The notes under the pieces: generated by a model
The model's input: only the letters and a program-made list of their open reading frames with translations
Database searches by the model: none
What the model was told of the DNA's origin: nothing
In this document: positions 40,202-49,003 of the stretch, piece by piece
Position numbering within the stretch: the stretch's first letter is position 1
Layout: the number at the start of each line of letters is the position of its first letter
Position numbers and translations under genes: made by a program
Assembly (NCBI GenBank): GCA_963770505.1
Contig: CAVYPR010000006.1
Coordinates: forward strand, 1,147,058-1,211,057
Source of the DNA: CAVYPR01 sp963770505
Lineage (GTDB): Bacteria > Actinomycetota > Acidimicrobiia > Acidimicrobiales > RAAP-2
DNA length: 64,000 nucleotides
Direction of reading: 5' to 3'

Positions 40202-41871
40202 GCCCGCCGTCGCCCCCCAGGGCCGTGGCGGTCGGCGACGCCGGCCTGCTGGTGGCGGTGCGCGGGCCGGCCGAGGCCAGGGCGCTGGCCGCGGCAGTGT
40301 CGCGCGCCCGCTGGCCGGGGGTCCTCGACGCGGTGGGCGGGCTGCGCTCGGTGCTCCTCGTGGTCGTGCCCGGCGACGCCGACCCACAGGAGCTGGCCGA
40401 GCGGGTGGAGCGGCTCGAACCCGCCGCCGGCACCGGGTCCCGGCCCCGCACCCACCGGCTCCCGGTGGCGCTCGACGGGCCCGACCTCGACGAGGTCTGC
40501 CGGCGGGCGGGACTGACCCCCGCCGGGTTGGCCGACGCCCTGGCGGCGTCGGTGCTGGAGGTGGCCATGCTCGGCTTCTCGCCCGGCTTCGCCTACCTCA
40601 CCGGCCTGCCCCTGGAGCTCTCGGAGCTGCCGCGGCGCCCGGCGCCCCGGCCGTCGGTCCCGGCCGGGTCGGTGGCCCTGGCCGGGGGGTTCGCCGCCGT
40701 CTACCCGCAGTCCACGCCGGGAGGGTGGCAGGTGGTCGGGCGCACGCCGTCGCGCCTGTTCGACCCCCGCACCCCGCCCTACGCCCTGCTCCGACCGGGG
40801 GACACGGTCCGCTTCGACCCTCACGCTACCGACCGCCTGGGTCCGGCGCCGGTCCCCGCCGGCCCGGACCGGGTGCCGCGCCGCCCGCTGGCGCCCCCGC
40901 CGGGCCACGCCGCCGTGCTGGGGGTGGAGGAGGCGGGACTGCTCACGACGGTCCAGGATGGCGGGCGGTCCGGCCTGGCCCACCTCGGCGTCCCCGGAGC
41001 CGGCCCGGCCGACCCGCTGGCCCACGCACTGGCCAACCGCCTCGTGGGCAACCCCTGGGCGGCCCCCGCCCTCGAGGTGACCGCCCGGGGGCCCGTCCTG
41101 CGCTGCATCGCCCCGGTTCATGTGGCGGTGGTCGGGGCCGACCCCGAGGTGACCGTCGACGGGCGGGAGGTCGGCGCCGGCCACGTGGTGCCGCTGGCCG
41201 CCGGGCAGCGGCTGACCGTCGGAGCGGTCCGGGCCGGGTTGCGCTGTGCGGTGGCGGTGGCCGGGGGGCTGGCCGTCCCCGGGGCGCTGGGGAGCTGCTC
41301 GACCGATCTGCTCTGTGGTCTTGGACCCGGACCACTCGTCGTCGGCGACGTGCTCGGGTCGGGGGGAGCGCCGGGCCCGATGGGCGACCACCTGGACCCC
41401 GGCGCGCTCGGGGGCCCGGCGCGGCCGCCGCGCACGCGGGTCCTGCGGGTGCTGCCCGGGCCGCACGGCCGCTGGTTCCCCGACGACGCCTTCGAGCGCC
41501 TCGCCGGCGCCCGCTTCGTGGTCGAGGCGGCCAGTGACCGCGTCGGCGTCCGCCTGGCCCCCGCCGACGGCGGAGCCGGCGTCGTCCGGCGGCCGGGAGA
41601 GCTCGACTCCCAGGGGATGGTCACCGGGGCGGTCCAGGTGCCGCCCGGCGGGCGGCCGGTCGTCCTGGGGCCCGATCACGCCACCGTGGGCGGCTACCCG
41701 GTGGTGGCGGTGGTGGCCGGCTGCGACCGCTGGCTCCTCGGTCAGTGCGGGCCGGGCGACGAGGTCGAGCTGGCCCCGGTCGGCCCCGGGGAGGCGGCCA
41801 CGGCCCTTCGCACCCTCCGCCGGGCGGCGGCGGCCGCGGTGGTCGGTCGCTACCCGTCGGTCCCGGGATGA
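40198..41871 (+). CDS. 5-oxoprolinase subunits B and C fused (PxpB-PxpC)
   Basis: About 557 residues from TTG 40198; GTG 40225 is a possible start. PxpB part (residues 1-235): VLEVAMLGFSPGFAYLTGLP, RPSVPAGSVALAGGFAAVYP and STPGGWQVVGRTP. PxpC part follows (GLLTTVQDGGRSGLAHLGVP, ALEVTARGPVLRC, RVRLA-type SDRVGVRLAP, and ELDSQGMVTGAVQVPPGG). In many bacteria they are separate; here one chain, as in some actinobacteria and in urea/allophanate-type enzymes. It ends convergently with the DUF4395 gene, overlapping it by 22 bases. Confidence 0.88.
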   Translation: MSPPSPPRAVAVGDAGLLVAVRGPAEARALAAAVSRARWPGVLDAVGGLRSVLLVVVPGDADPQELAERVERLEPAAGTGSRPRTHRLPVALDGPDLDEVCRRAGLTPAGLADALAASVLEVAMLGFSPGFAYLTGLPLELSELPRRPAPRPSVPAGSVALAGGFAAVYPQSTPGGWQVVGRTPSRLFDPRTPPYALLRPGDTVRFDPHATDRLGPAPVPAGPDRVPRRPLAPPPGHAAVLGVEEAGLLTTVQDGGRSGLAHLGVPGAGPADPLAHALANRLVGNPWAAPALEVTARGPVLRCIAPVHVAVVGADPEVTVDGREVGAGHVVPLAAGQRLTVGAVRAGLRCAVAVAGGLAVPGALGSCSTDLLCGLGPGPLVVGDVLGSGGAPGPMGDHLDPGALGGPARPPRTRVLRVLPGPHGRWFPDDAFERLAGARFVVEAASDRVGVRLAPADGGAGVVRRPGELDSQGMVTGAVQVPPGGRPVVLGPDHATVGGYPVVAVVAGCDRWLLGQCGPGDEVELAPVGPGEAATALRTLRRAAAAAVVGRYPSVPG

Positions 41872-42377
41872 GCCGCCGACACCGGCCCGCGACGTCGTGA
41901 GAGGTCGCCGCAGCTCTCGCAGACGGACTCGGGCACCAGGCCGACGCGCATGAGCAAGGCGAAGATGCGGCACCCCAGGCAGAGGCCGAACGCCGCCTCG
42001 AGGAACGCCGCCACGGCCAGCAGGCCCACCAGGAACGCCGCCGGCCCCCAGCCGGCGACGGCCCAGGCGACCACGGCCAGGGTGGTGAGCGCCGCCCCGA
42101 TCCCCTGGGCGAACCGCTTGGGCGGTCCCGGAGTCGGGCGCGACGGGAGGTGCAGGACCGGCACGACGACCCGGGTGGCCAGCTGGCCGAGGGGGCTCAT
42201 GGTCGGTCCGGTGAGCACCCGTGCCCAGAAGCCGTAGGTGAGGGGGACGAGCATCCACGGCAGTCCGAAGGCCAGGGCCAGGACCGCCATGACCACGACG
42301 CCGCCGGCCACCGTGCGGGCGGCCGACTCGTTGACCGGGTCGGGGAAGCTGAACAGTGCGGCCGTGCGGACCTTCAT
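41850..42377 (-). CDS. DUF4395 membrane protein
   Basis: 175 residues from ATG 42377. Four hydrophobic helices (RTVAGGVVVMAVLALAFGLP first) and the DUF4395 pattern FSFPDPVNESAARTVAG near the start, with FLEAAFGLCLGCRIFALLMR carrying a CLGC pair. DUF4395 proteins often sit beside thioredoxin or sulfur genes, and the TauE/SafE gene upstream (57 bases away) fits that. Function is unknown; the pair could move sulfur compounds. GATAAACT just before the ATG could be a -10 box. Confidence 0.82.
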   Translation of the reverse strand: MKVRTAALFSFPDPVNESAARTVAGGVVVMAVLALAFGLPWMLVPLTYGFWARVLTGPTMSPLGQLATRVVVPVLHLPSRPTPGPPKRFAQGIGAALTTLAVVAWAVAGWGPAAFLVGLLAVAAFLEAAFGLCLGCRIFALLMRVGLVPESVCESCGDLSRRRGPVSAAHPGTDG

Positions 42378-42433
42378 GCGCAAAGTTTATCGTCTTGGTC
42401 CGGAATTGCCCTCGGCCGACCGTGCCCCGGGGG

Positions 42434-43222
42434 TCACCCGACGGCGAGCTTGACCGCGGTGGCCACGCCGATGGCCACCACGACCACCCGCAGGGCCGGC
42501 GCCGGCAGGCGCCGGGCCATGTGGGCCCCGGCCCAGCCGCCCACGAGGCTCCCCAGGGCCAGGGCCGCCACCGCGCCCCAGGCCAGCTCGGCCCGGGCCA
42601 CGAAGATGAGGGCGGCCACCCCGTTCACCAGGACCGAGAGGACCGTGCGCAGCCCGCTGGTGCGGGCCAGCGTGTCGGGGAGGGCCAGGCCCAGGACCGC
42701 CAGGAGCATGATCCCCATGGCGGCCCCGAAGTAGCCGCCGTAGACCGAGGCGAGGAACGTCCCGGCGAACAACAGGATCCGGCGGGTGGGGTGGTCGTGG
42801 GCGCCGGTGCCGAACCGCCGCAGGAGCAGCGGCTGGACGGCGAAGAGGGCGGCGGCGAACAGCACCAGCCACGGTGCCAGTCGGGCGAACTCCGCCGAGG
42901 GGGTGGTGAGCAGCAGCGCCGCGCCGACGATGGCTCCGGCCCCGGCCGCCGGGGCCAGCACCCTCACCCTCGAGCGCTGGTCGGCGATCTCGCCCCGGAA
43001 CCCGGCCACGCCGCCGAGGTAGCCCGGCCAGATCCCCACGGTGGTGGTCACGTTGGCGGTGAGCGCCGGGTAGCCCATGGCGAGCAGGGTGGGGAAAGCG
43101 ATGAGGGTCCCCCCGCCGGCCACGCCGTTGAAGACGCCGGCCGCCGCCCCGGCCAGCACCAGAAGGACGTCGCGCCCGGAGGTGAGCGGGGGGACGGCCG
43201 CACTCAGCGCCGGGCCGGTCAT
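42434..43222 (-). CDS. TauE/SafE-family anion (sulfite) exporter
   Basis: 262 residues, eight helices. Repeated family motif: AAGVFNGVAGGGTLIAFPTL in the first half and GGYFGAAMGIMLLAVLGLAL in the second. These proteins export sulfite, sulfoacetate or similar organic anions. The DUF4395 gene follows on the same strand. Substrate is inferred only by family. Confidence 0.87.
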   Translation of the reverse strand: MTGPALSAAVPPLTSGRDVLLVLAGAAAGVFNGVAGGGTLIAFPTLLAMGYPALTANVTTTVGIWPGYLGGVAGFRGEIADQRSRVRVLAPAAGAGAIVGAALLLTTPSAEFARLAPWLVLFAAALFAVQPLLLRRFGTGAHDHPTRRILLFAGTFLASVYGGYFGAAMGIMLLAVLGLALPDTLARTSGLRTVLSVLVNGVAALIFVARAELAWGAVAALALGSLVGGWAGAHMARRLPAPALRVVVVAIGVATAVKLAVG

Positions 43223-43267
43223 CTGGAGACTGTAGGCACCCTCGGACCCTCCACCGGCGGCGGCACG

Positions 43268-43756
43268 TCAGGGCGGCGCCAGGTGCCTCTCCATGACCTC
43301 GATGTTCCTGGTGGGGTCCCCGGCGACCGGCTCGGTCTTGCCCGTGGGCCGCAGGCCGCACCGCAGGTAGGTGGCACGGGCGCCGGCGTTGCCTGCGTCG
43401 ACGCCGAGGCGGAGCCGGGCCGCGCCCTGGTCCCGCGCCCAGCCGGCGATGTGGTCGAGCAGGGCCCTCGCCGTCCCCTCCCGTCGGCGGGCGGGGACGA
43501 CCCACATGCCGATGACCTCGCGCACCTGGGCACGACCGTGTGCGGGATAGCCCCCGGCCATCGCCACCACCTCCTCGTCGTCGATGGCGACGAACCACTG
43601 GCACGCCGAGGTGAACCGCCGCCAGTCGGACTCGTCGTAGGCCGACTCGCGGTCGTGGGTCGAGGTGAAGGCCTCCGGCGCGTCGAGCAGGGCGCGCAAG
43701 CGGGGGGCCCGGACGACCTCCCAGTCCTCGGCCGCGACGGCGCGGATCTCGATCAC
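43268..43756 (-). CDS. GNAT-family N-acetyltransferase
   Basis: 162 residues, GTG start. GNAT fold: VIEIRAVAAEDWEVVRAPRL at the N-terminus, WFVAIDDEEVVAMAGGYP, VIGMWVVPARRREGTARALL (acetyl-CoA loop RRREGTA) and LRLGVDAGNAGARATYLRCG. Single gene, 47 bases from the TauE gene, which runs the same way. Substrate unknown. Confidence 0.82.
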   Translation of the reverse strand: MIEIRAVAAEDWEVVRAPRLRALLDAPEAFTSTHDRESAYDESDWRRFTSACQWFVAIDDEEVVAMAGGYPAHGRAQVREVIGMWVVPARRREGTARALLDHIAGWARDQGAARLRLGVDAGNAGARATYLRCGLRPTGKTEPVAGDPTRNIEVMERHLAPP

Positions 43757-43835
43757 GGGATCACCCGGCGGGGACCATGCCGTATGGTACGCGGGTGCGC
43801 TGTCGCGGCCCGAAGGCGGGATAGGGAACCCGGCG

Positions 43836-44201
43836 GTGGTCCGCCTCACCTGCCTCCTGCGGCGCAAGCCGGGCCTCTCCCCGGCCGAGTTCCACGAGCA
43901 CTGGCGCGAGGTGCACGGACCGCTGGTGGCGGCCACCCGCAGCGGCAGCCACGTCCTGCGCTACGAGCAGCACCCCCGACCGCTCGACGACTACGGCGGC
44001 GACGACGACCCCGGCTACGACGGGGTGACCGTCCAGTGGTTCGCCTCGATGGACGAGTACCGGGCGCACATGTCCGAGCCGGACTTCGCCCTCGTGTGGG
44101 ACGACATCGGGAACTTCCTCGACACCGACCGGCTCGAGTTCGTGGTCACCGAGGATCCGCGCTTGGTGATGGGCGCCGAGGGGTCGTCACCGTTCACCTG
44201 A
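43836..44201 (+). CDS. EthD-domain protein
   Basis: 121 residues, GTG start. RLTCLLRRKPGLSPAEFHEH and WREVHGPLV match the EthD ferredoxin-like fold, seen in alkylated-ether and polyketide-related enzymes; FASMDEYRAHMSEPDF is the typical later helix. Role unknown; these dimeric domains often bind hydrophobic ligands. Its end overlaps the end of the CYTH-CHAD gene. Confidence 0.82.
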   Translation: MVRLTCLLRRKPGLSPAEFHEHWREVHGPLVAATRSGSHVLRYEQHPRPLDDYGGDDDPGYDGVTVQWFASMDEYRAHMSEPDFALVWDDIGNFLDTDRLEFVVTEDPRLVMGAEGSSPFT

Positions 44202-46176
44202 GTCCGGGGCGGGGAATCCCCACGCGGGATCCGGCCAGGCCGAGAGCGCCGCAGGGATGGCCGCGGGCGGCGCCAGCTCGGGGACCCGCACCTCGGGGGG
44301 CACGGCCGGCACGGCGCACCGCCCGGGGGGTGCCACCCTGGCGGCCGGCACCTCCGAGGGCGCGGGCGCGGCCCGGGCCGCCTGGTCGCCGTCGGCGCCG
44401 TCCAGCGCGGCGGCCACGGCGGCGGGAGGCGTGACGAGCGAAGGCTCGGTGGCCGCTGGCACGGTCGACGGGGGGCGCCTCGACGGGGGGCGCCTCGAGC
44501 ACCCTGGGCGGGGTCGGCGCAGTAGCCAGGGCCGCCACGCGCCGCTCGGCCATGTGGTCGGCCAGGCTGCGCCACTCCTTGCCCTTCAGCAGCCTGAGCC
44601 GGCGGCCCATCGCGCCCAGCAGCTTGTGCGACTCGGCGCGGTAGCGCTCGGCCACGGCACCCATGGTGAAGATGGTGCGGGGGGGCAGGCCCTCCACCGG
44701 GTCGCCCGCGGCCGGTGAGGTGGCCAGGGCCAGCAGGCGGCCGGTGGCCACCTCGGCGTCCTGCATGAGGCCGAGCGAGTCCTGCAGGCGGGCCAGCTTC
44801 TTGGTGAACTGCTCGGTGCGGCCGCCGTAGACGCCGGCGGTGAACTCGAGTGAGTAGCGCAGCCGCTTGCAGCGGATCCGAAGCCGGTGGTAGTCGGTGG
44901 CGACCCCGCTCGATCCCGCCCGTCGGGCCGCCTTCACCACGGCCCGGTGACGCGGTGTCACCAGGTCAGGCAAGGCGGCGGCGGCCGGCTGCCGGGCCGC
45001 CGCCGGCCGGCCGCGGGGGCTGGCCCGCACCATTGAGGTGAGCCCGGCGGCGAGGCGCTCCCAGCGGACCGAGTCGAGGGCGTCGAGCAGGACGCGCCGC
45101 GCCGCCACCCGCTGCGCTGTGAGCAGGCGCCGGAGGTCGTCCAGCGGTGAGCCGTCGGACCCGTCGGCCATCACCCAGCGCTCCATGTCGTCCAGCCGCT
45201 CGATCTGCACGTCGAGGTCGCGTACCCCCCCGAGGACCCCGGCCAGCCAGGTGAGCTCGGCCCGCAGCGTGCGCGCCCGGACCGGGAGGACGTCGCCGAA
45301 GAAGTCGATGGCGGCCCGTAGCCGGCGGGTCGCCACCCGCATGTCGTGGAGCTCCTCGATGTCCTCGCCCAGGCGGGTTCCCGGCTCGCGGGCGAGCAGC
45401 ACCGCCAGGTTGCGCCGGATGACGGCGTAGGCGAGGTCGCCCAGGCTGGAGGTCGGCGTCACCTCGGTCGGACCGAGGTCGGGCGGCTCGGGGACGTGGA
45501 TCCCGAGGGCCAGCAGCCCGGCCTCGAACTTGGAGAGGGTCGCCGCCTGGAGCCCGCACGACCGGCGCAGGTCCTCGACGACGGGTTCGAGGTTCTCGGC
45601 CCACTCGGGGCGAACCTCGACCTCCACCCGGCGGAGCCGGACCGGCTGCTGGGCCGGCCCCTCGGTGATGACCGTCTCGTCGAGGGCGACCTCGGCGACC
45701 TCCTCGCCCGCCACCCGCAGGGAGAAGGGCCGGCGGCGGGTCCGCACCTCGAGGACCTGGCGGAACGGGCGGGTACCGGCCACCGCGGCGATGCGCCGGC
45801 CGACCGGCCCATCGGCACCGAGGCCGGGCAGCCCGCCCTCGCCCAGGGGCTCGGTCACCTCCAGCCGATGGCGGAGACCACCCGGCCCGGACGGGGCCGA
45901 GTCTTTCAGGGTGGCCTCGTCGCGCCGGCCGCGCTGGCGGGTGCGCAGGACGAAGCCGGCGCGCACGATGCGCCAGTCCTCGGTGTCGAGGTAGCGGTCG
46001 ACCAGCCGCCGGGGCGGTTTGGCCAGAGCGGTGGGCGCCGGCAGCTGGCCGTCGACCCCGTGCTGCATCGGCAGGGCGGCCAGCCACCGCTCGACCGGGC
46101 GCAGGTCGAGCGCGTCGAACTGCCACTCGACCTCGATCCCGTCGGCCACGGGTGGGCCGCCGTCCTCGTCCACCAT
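44194..46176 (-). CDS. CYTH-CHAD domain protein (tail probably frameshifted)
   Basis: CYTH (about residues 10-215, EVEWQFDALDLRPVERW with the acidic start; RLVDRYLDTEDWRIVRAGFV; LRTRQRG; VEVEVRPEW) is a tunnel-fold triphosphate or polyphosphate enzyme; here the first EXEXK is EVEWQ, with Lys lost. CHAD (from about residue 230, LHDMRVATRRLRAAIDFF, DYHRLRIRCKRLRYSLEFT) is a helical His/Arg-rich polyphosphate binder. After EAPPVEAPPV (a 15-bp tandem repeat at 44466-44495) the frame turns Arg/Gly-rich; a +1 shift in the C6 run gives a natural Ala/Pro/Glu tail ending at 44187. Likely polyphosphate granule or polyP metabolism. Confidence 0.85.
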   Translation of the reverse strand: MVDEDGGPPVADGIEVEWQFDALDLRPVERWLAALPMQHGVDGQLPAPTALAKPPRRLVDRYLDTEDWRIVRAGFVLRTRQRGRRDEATLKDSAPSGPGGLRHRLEVTEPLGEGGLPGLGADGPVGRRIAAVAGTRPFRQVLEVRTRRRPFSLRVAGEEVAEVALDETVITEGPAQQPVRLRRVEVEVRPEWAENLEPVVEDLRRSCGLQAATLSKFEAGLLALGIHVPEPPDLGPTEVTPTSSLGDLAYAVIRRNLAVLLAREPGTRLGEDIEELHDMRVATRRLRAAIDFFGDVLPVRARTLRAELTWLAGVLGGVRDLDVQIERLDDMERWVMADGSDGSPLDDLRRLLTAQRVAARRVLLDALDSVRWERLAAGLTSMVRASPRGRPAAARQPAAAALPDLVTPRHRAVVKAARRAGSSGVATDYHRLRIRCKRLRYSLEFTAGVYGGRTEQFTKKLARLQDSLGLMQDAEVATGRLLALATSPAAGDPVEGLPPRTIFTMGAVAERYRAESHKLLGAMGRRLRLLKGKEWRSLADHMAERRVAALATAPTPPRVLEAPPVEAPPVDRASGHRAFARHASRRRGRRAGRRRRRPGGPGRARALGGAGRQGGTPRAVRRAGRAPRGAGPRAGAARGHPCGALGLAGSRVGIPRPGLR

Positions 46177-46306
46177 GGCCGAAGGCTACCGCCGGCCGGC
46201 CGGGGCAGGCCCCGGGGAGGGCCGCCCCCGCACCCCCGGTGCGTGCGTCGTTCCCGGTCGGCGTGGATGCCACCGGGCGCGAGGTGCCCCCGGTAGTGTG
46301 AAATTC

Positions 46307-46770
46307 GTGGGAACGACGCCCGCCATGGTGATCGAACACCGGCCGCCGGTGGGCGACGTCGTCCGGGCCGCCGGCGGGATCCCCGTGCGACGGTCGGCCG
46401 ACGGCTGGCGGGAGGTCGCCGTCGTGCACCGCCCGGCCCGAGCCGACTGGACCTTCCCCAAGGGCAAGCTCGAGCCTGGCGAGGAGTTCGAGGAGTGCGC
46501 GCTGCGCGAGGTGCTCGAGGAGACCGGCCTCGTCTGCCGGCTCGGGCGGTTCCTCGGCCACACCGAGTACCGGGACCGAAAGGACCGTCCCAAGGTGGTC
46601 GCCTACTGGGAGATGGAGCCGATGGGGGGGAGTTCCGGGTGAACGAGGAGGTGGACGAGGTGCGCTGGGTCGACCTGGCCACGGCCGACCGGCTCCTCTC
46701 CTACGAGCGCGACCGCGAGCTGCTGGTGGTGCTGTCGGCGGCCGACGAGCTGTCCTCCCCCCTCTTCTGA
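46307..46770 (+). CDS. Nudix hydrolase, MutT-type (one frameshift as sequenced)
   Basis: About 153 residues from GTG 46307 (ATG 46325 also possible). The Nudix box is perfect: GKLEPGEEFEECALREVLEE then TGL. Preceded by AAGGIPVRR and WTFPKGK, as in MutT1/Ap4A-type enzymes. A net -1 break lies in the G-run at 46624-46630; the rest (EFRVNEEVDEVRWVDLATAD, then RLLSYERDRELLVVL) is in the next frame. Likely cleaves diadenosine polyphosphates or oxidised nucleotides. The gene's end lies antisense to the ligD tail. Confidence 0.82.
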
Positions 46771-47684
46771 CCTCGCCGCTCGGCGAGGAGGGGGGCGAAG
46801 AGGTCGCCGTGCTCGGCCACCCGGTCGAGGACGTCGCCCGGCTCGAAGCGCAGGGACCCGGGTTCCGCCCCCGACGCCACGGCCTCCACCTCGCCCCAGG
46901 TGACCGGCGTCGAGACCCACGGCCGTCGCCGCAACCGCACCGAGTACGGCGCCACCGTCGTCTTCGACGGCTGGTTCTGGCTCCAGTCGATGAGCACCCG
47001 TGACCGGCGCAGCTCCCGCCGCATGTTGGCCACGACGAGCCCGGGCTGCTCGTCCGCCAGCCGGCGGGCGACGCCTTTGGCGTAACCGAGCGTGTCGGCT
47101 CCCGCCCCGCGGGTGGGCCGGCGGGCGTAGAGCTGGAGCCCCTTGGACCCGCTGGTCTTGGCCACCGGGTCGAGCCCGTCGGCCGTGAGCAGGGCCCGCA
47201 GGACGAGCGCCACCGAGCAGCACTCGACCACCGTCGCCGGCTCCCCCGGGTCGAGGTCGAACACCACCAGGTCCGGTCGGAGCGGCTGGCCCCGCGAGCC
47301 GGCCCGCCACTGAGGGACGTGGAACTCGACGGTGGCCAGGTTGACCAGCCACAGCAGGGCCGCCAGGCTCTCGACTCTTGGGTACGGCACCGGCGAGGGG
47401 CCACGCCCGGTCACGGGGATCGCTCCGACCCAGGGCGGGGCGCCGCGGGGAAGGCGCTTCTGGAAGAAGGCGTCCCCCTCGCTCCCGTCGGGGGCGCGTA
47501 GGAGGGTCACCGGCCGCCGGGCCAGGTGGGGGAGGAGCACCGGCGCCACGGCGGCGTAGTAGCCGACGAGCTCGCCCTTGGTCGTGGCGGCGTCGGGGAA
47601 GAGGACCTTGTCCAATCGGGTGAGGACCAGCCGATGGCCCCCCACCTCGAGGGTCTGTGTCCCGGACCGCTCCACCGCAGCCAT
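46701..47684 (-). CDS. ligD: LigD-type DNA primase-polymerase domain protein
   Basis: 327 residues. Archaeo-eukaryotic-primase-like polymerase of non-homologous end joining: VGGHRLVLTRLDKVLFPDAA at the N-terminus, FFQKRLPRGAPPWV, the metal motif LVVFDLDPGEP, KTSGSKGLQLYA and DWSQNQPSKTTVAPYSVR. No ligase or nuclease domain is attached, as in the separate LigD polymerases of many actinobacteria; ku and an ATP-ligase are not in the window. It lies 10 bases after serB, so serB-ligD is an operon. The last 70 bases overlap the Nudix gene antisense; where the protein really ends is uncertain. Confidence 0.88.
   Translation of the reverse strand: MAAVERSGTQTLEVGGHRLVLTRLDKVLFPDAATTKGELVGYYAAVAPVLLPHLARRPVTLLRAPDGSEGDAFFQKRLPRGAPPWVGAIPVTGRGPSPVPYPRVESLAALLWLVNLATVEFHVPQWRAGSRGQPLRPDLVVFDLDPGEPATVVECCSVALVLRALLTADGLDPVAKTSGSKGLQLYARRPTRGAGADTLGYAKGVARRLADEQPGLVVANMRRELRRSRVLIDWSQNQPSKTTVAPYSVRLRRRPWVSTPVTWGEVEAVASGAEPGSLRFEPGDVLDRVAEHGDLFAPLLAERRGQKRGEDSSSAADSTTSSSRSRS
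46771..46788 (+). terminator. Hairpin directly after the Nudix stop
   Basis: CCTCGCCG-CT-CGGCGAGG starts at the base after the Nudix TGA. It is a plausible terminator for the Nudix gene, though the opposite-strand ligD reading frame runs through it, so its use in that direction is doubtful. Confidence 0.5.
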
Positions 47685-47694
47685 GCGCCCTTCC

Positions 47695-48951
47695 CTAAGC
47701 CGGGCGTCCCACCGCACGCACCGGGTCGGACACGACGCCGGCGACGGCGTCGCCCTCCTCCTCGTCGGCCCTCTCGACCTCCTGGCGGGAGATCCCGAGG
47801 AGGAACAGGATGGCGTCGAGGTAGGGCACGTTGAGCGCCGTGTCGGCCGCACCGCGCACGACGGGCTTGGCGTTGAAGGCGATGCCCAGGCCGGCGACGG
47901 CCAGCATGTCGAGGTCGTTCGCCCCGTCCCCGACGGCGATCGTCCTCGAGAGCGGCACCCCGGCGATCTCGGCGAAGCGCGCCAACGCCGCCGCCTTCCC
48001 GGCCCGGTCCACCACGGGCCCCACGAGGCGCCCGGTCAGGCGCCCCCCGACCACCTCGAGGGTGTTGGCGGCCACCAGGTCGATGCCGAGCTCCGCGGCG
48101 ATCGGCTCGATCACCTGCACGAAGCCGCCGCTCACCACGGCCGTCACGTAGCCCAGGCGGTGCAGCGTGCGGACCAGCGTGCGGGCGCCGGGGGCCAGCT
48201 CGAGGCTCGTGGCGAGCGCCCCGAGGACGGACTCCTCGGTGCCGGCCAGCAAGCCCAGCCGCTGGGTCAGGGACTCGGCGAAGTCGATGTCGCCGGCCAT
48301 GGCCGCCGCCGTCACCGCCGCCACCCGGTCGGCACACCCCGCCCGCTCGGCCAGCAGGTCGATGACCTCGCCCTGGAGCAGCGTCGAGTCCGCGTCGAGG
48401 ACGATCAGGTGCTTGGCCCGCCGGTGGAGGCCGGCCCGCTGGACGGCGACGTCGACCCTGAGCCTGGACGCTTCGGCCCCGAGCTCCTGGCGGAGCCGTG
48501 CCGGGTCGCCGCCCGAGACCACGAGCTCGTAGCTGGTCACCGGGTAGGTGGACAGCCGCACGATGCGGTCGATGTTGCCGCCGCACGCCGCGATCTTGGC
48601 GCACACGGCGCCCATGGCCGACGGGCCGAGGTCCGGCGCCAGGACGGTGACGAGCTGGCGGGCGGTGTCCGGCCGGGCCCCTCCGCCCGCCCGCCCCCCG
48701 AGCGGGACCACGGCGACGGTGAGGTCGTCGCCGGCGCCCGCCAGGGCGCCGGCCAGAGAACGGCGCAGCTCGTCCCCGGCGGCGAGCGGGCCCTCCACCT
48801 CCATGCACAGGAGCAGCCGCCCATGGACCTCCACCTGCTCGGCGTCGACCAGGCGCAGACCGGCGTCCCCGAGCCGTGCGAAGACGCGGGCGGCCACCCC
48901 GGGACGGTCGCGACCCGAGACGGTGACGAGAGCGGCGCGGGCGCTGTCCAT
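47695..48951 (-). CDS. serB: Phosphoserine phosphatase with N-terminal ACT domains
   Basis: 418 residues from ATG 48951. The first 180 residues hold two ACT-like regulatory domains (LVTVSGRDRPGVAARVFARL and VTVLAPDLGPSAMGAVCAKI), as in mycobacterial SerB2. The HAD phosphatase follows: LIVLDADSTLLQGEVIDLLA (catalytic Asp), VVSGGFVQVIEPIA (motif II), RAGKAAAL and IAVGDGANDLDMLAVAGLGI (motif IV). It makes serine from phosphoserine, with serine feedback through the ACT domain. Upstream extensions of the frame are not part of the protein. Confidence 0.92.
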   Translation of the reverse strand: MDSARAALVTVSGRDRPGVAARVFARLGDAGLRLVDAEQVEVHGRLLLCMEVEGPLAAGDELRRSLAGALAGAGDDLTVAVVPLGGRAGGGARPDTARQLVTVLAPDLGPSAMGAVCAKIAACGGNIDRIVRLSTYPVTSYELVVSGGDPARLRQELGAEASRLRVDVAVQRAGLHRRAKHLIVLDADSTLLQGEVIDLLAERAGCADRVAAVTAAAMAGDIDFAESLTQRLGLLAGTEESVLGALATSLELAPGARTLVRTLHRLGYVTAVVSGGFVQVIEPIAAELGIDLVAANTLEVVGGRLTGRLVGPVVDRAGKAAALARFAEIAGVPLSRTIAVGDGANDLDMLAVAGLGIAFNAKPVVRGAADTALNVPYLDAILFLLGISRQEVERADEEEGDAVAGVVSDPVRAVGRPA

Positions 48952-49003
48952 GCGCCGACCACCGTATTGGAACCCCCGGCGCCGGGTCACCCCGGCGCCT
49001 CAC

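Noticed and set aside
44966..47404. Very long minus-strand ORF across CYTH-CHAD, Nudix and ligD
   Set aside because: Arg/Gly/Pro-rich shadow of the true frames, typical in very GC-rich DNA; no domain.
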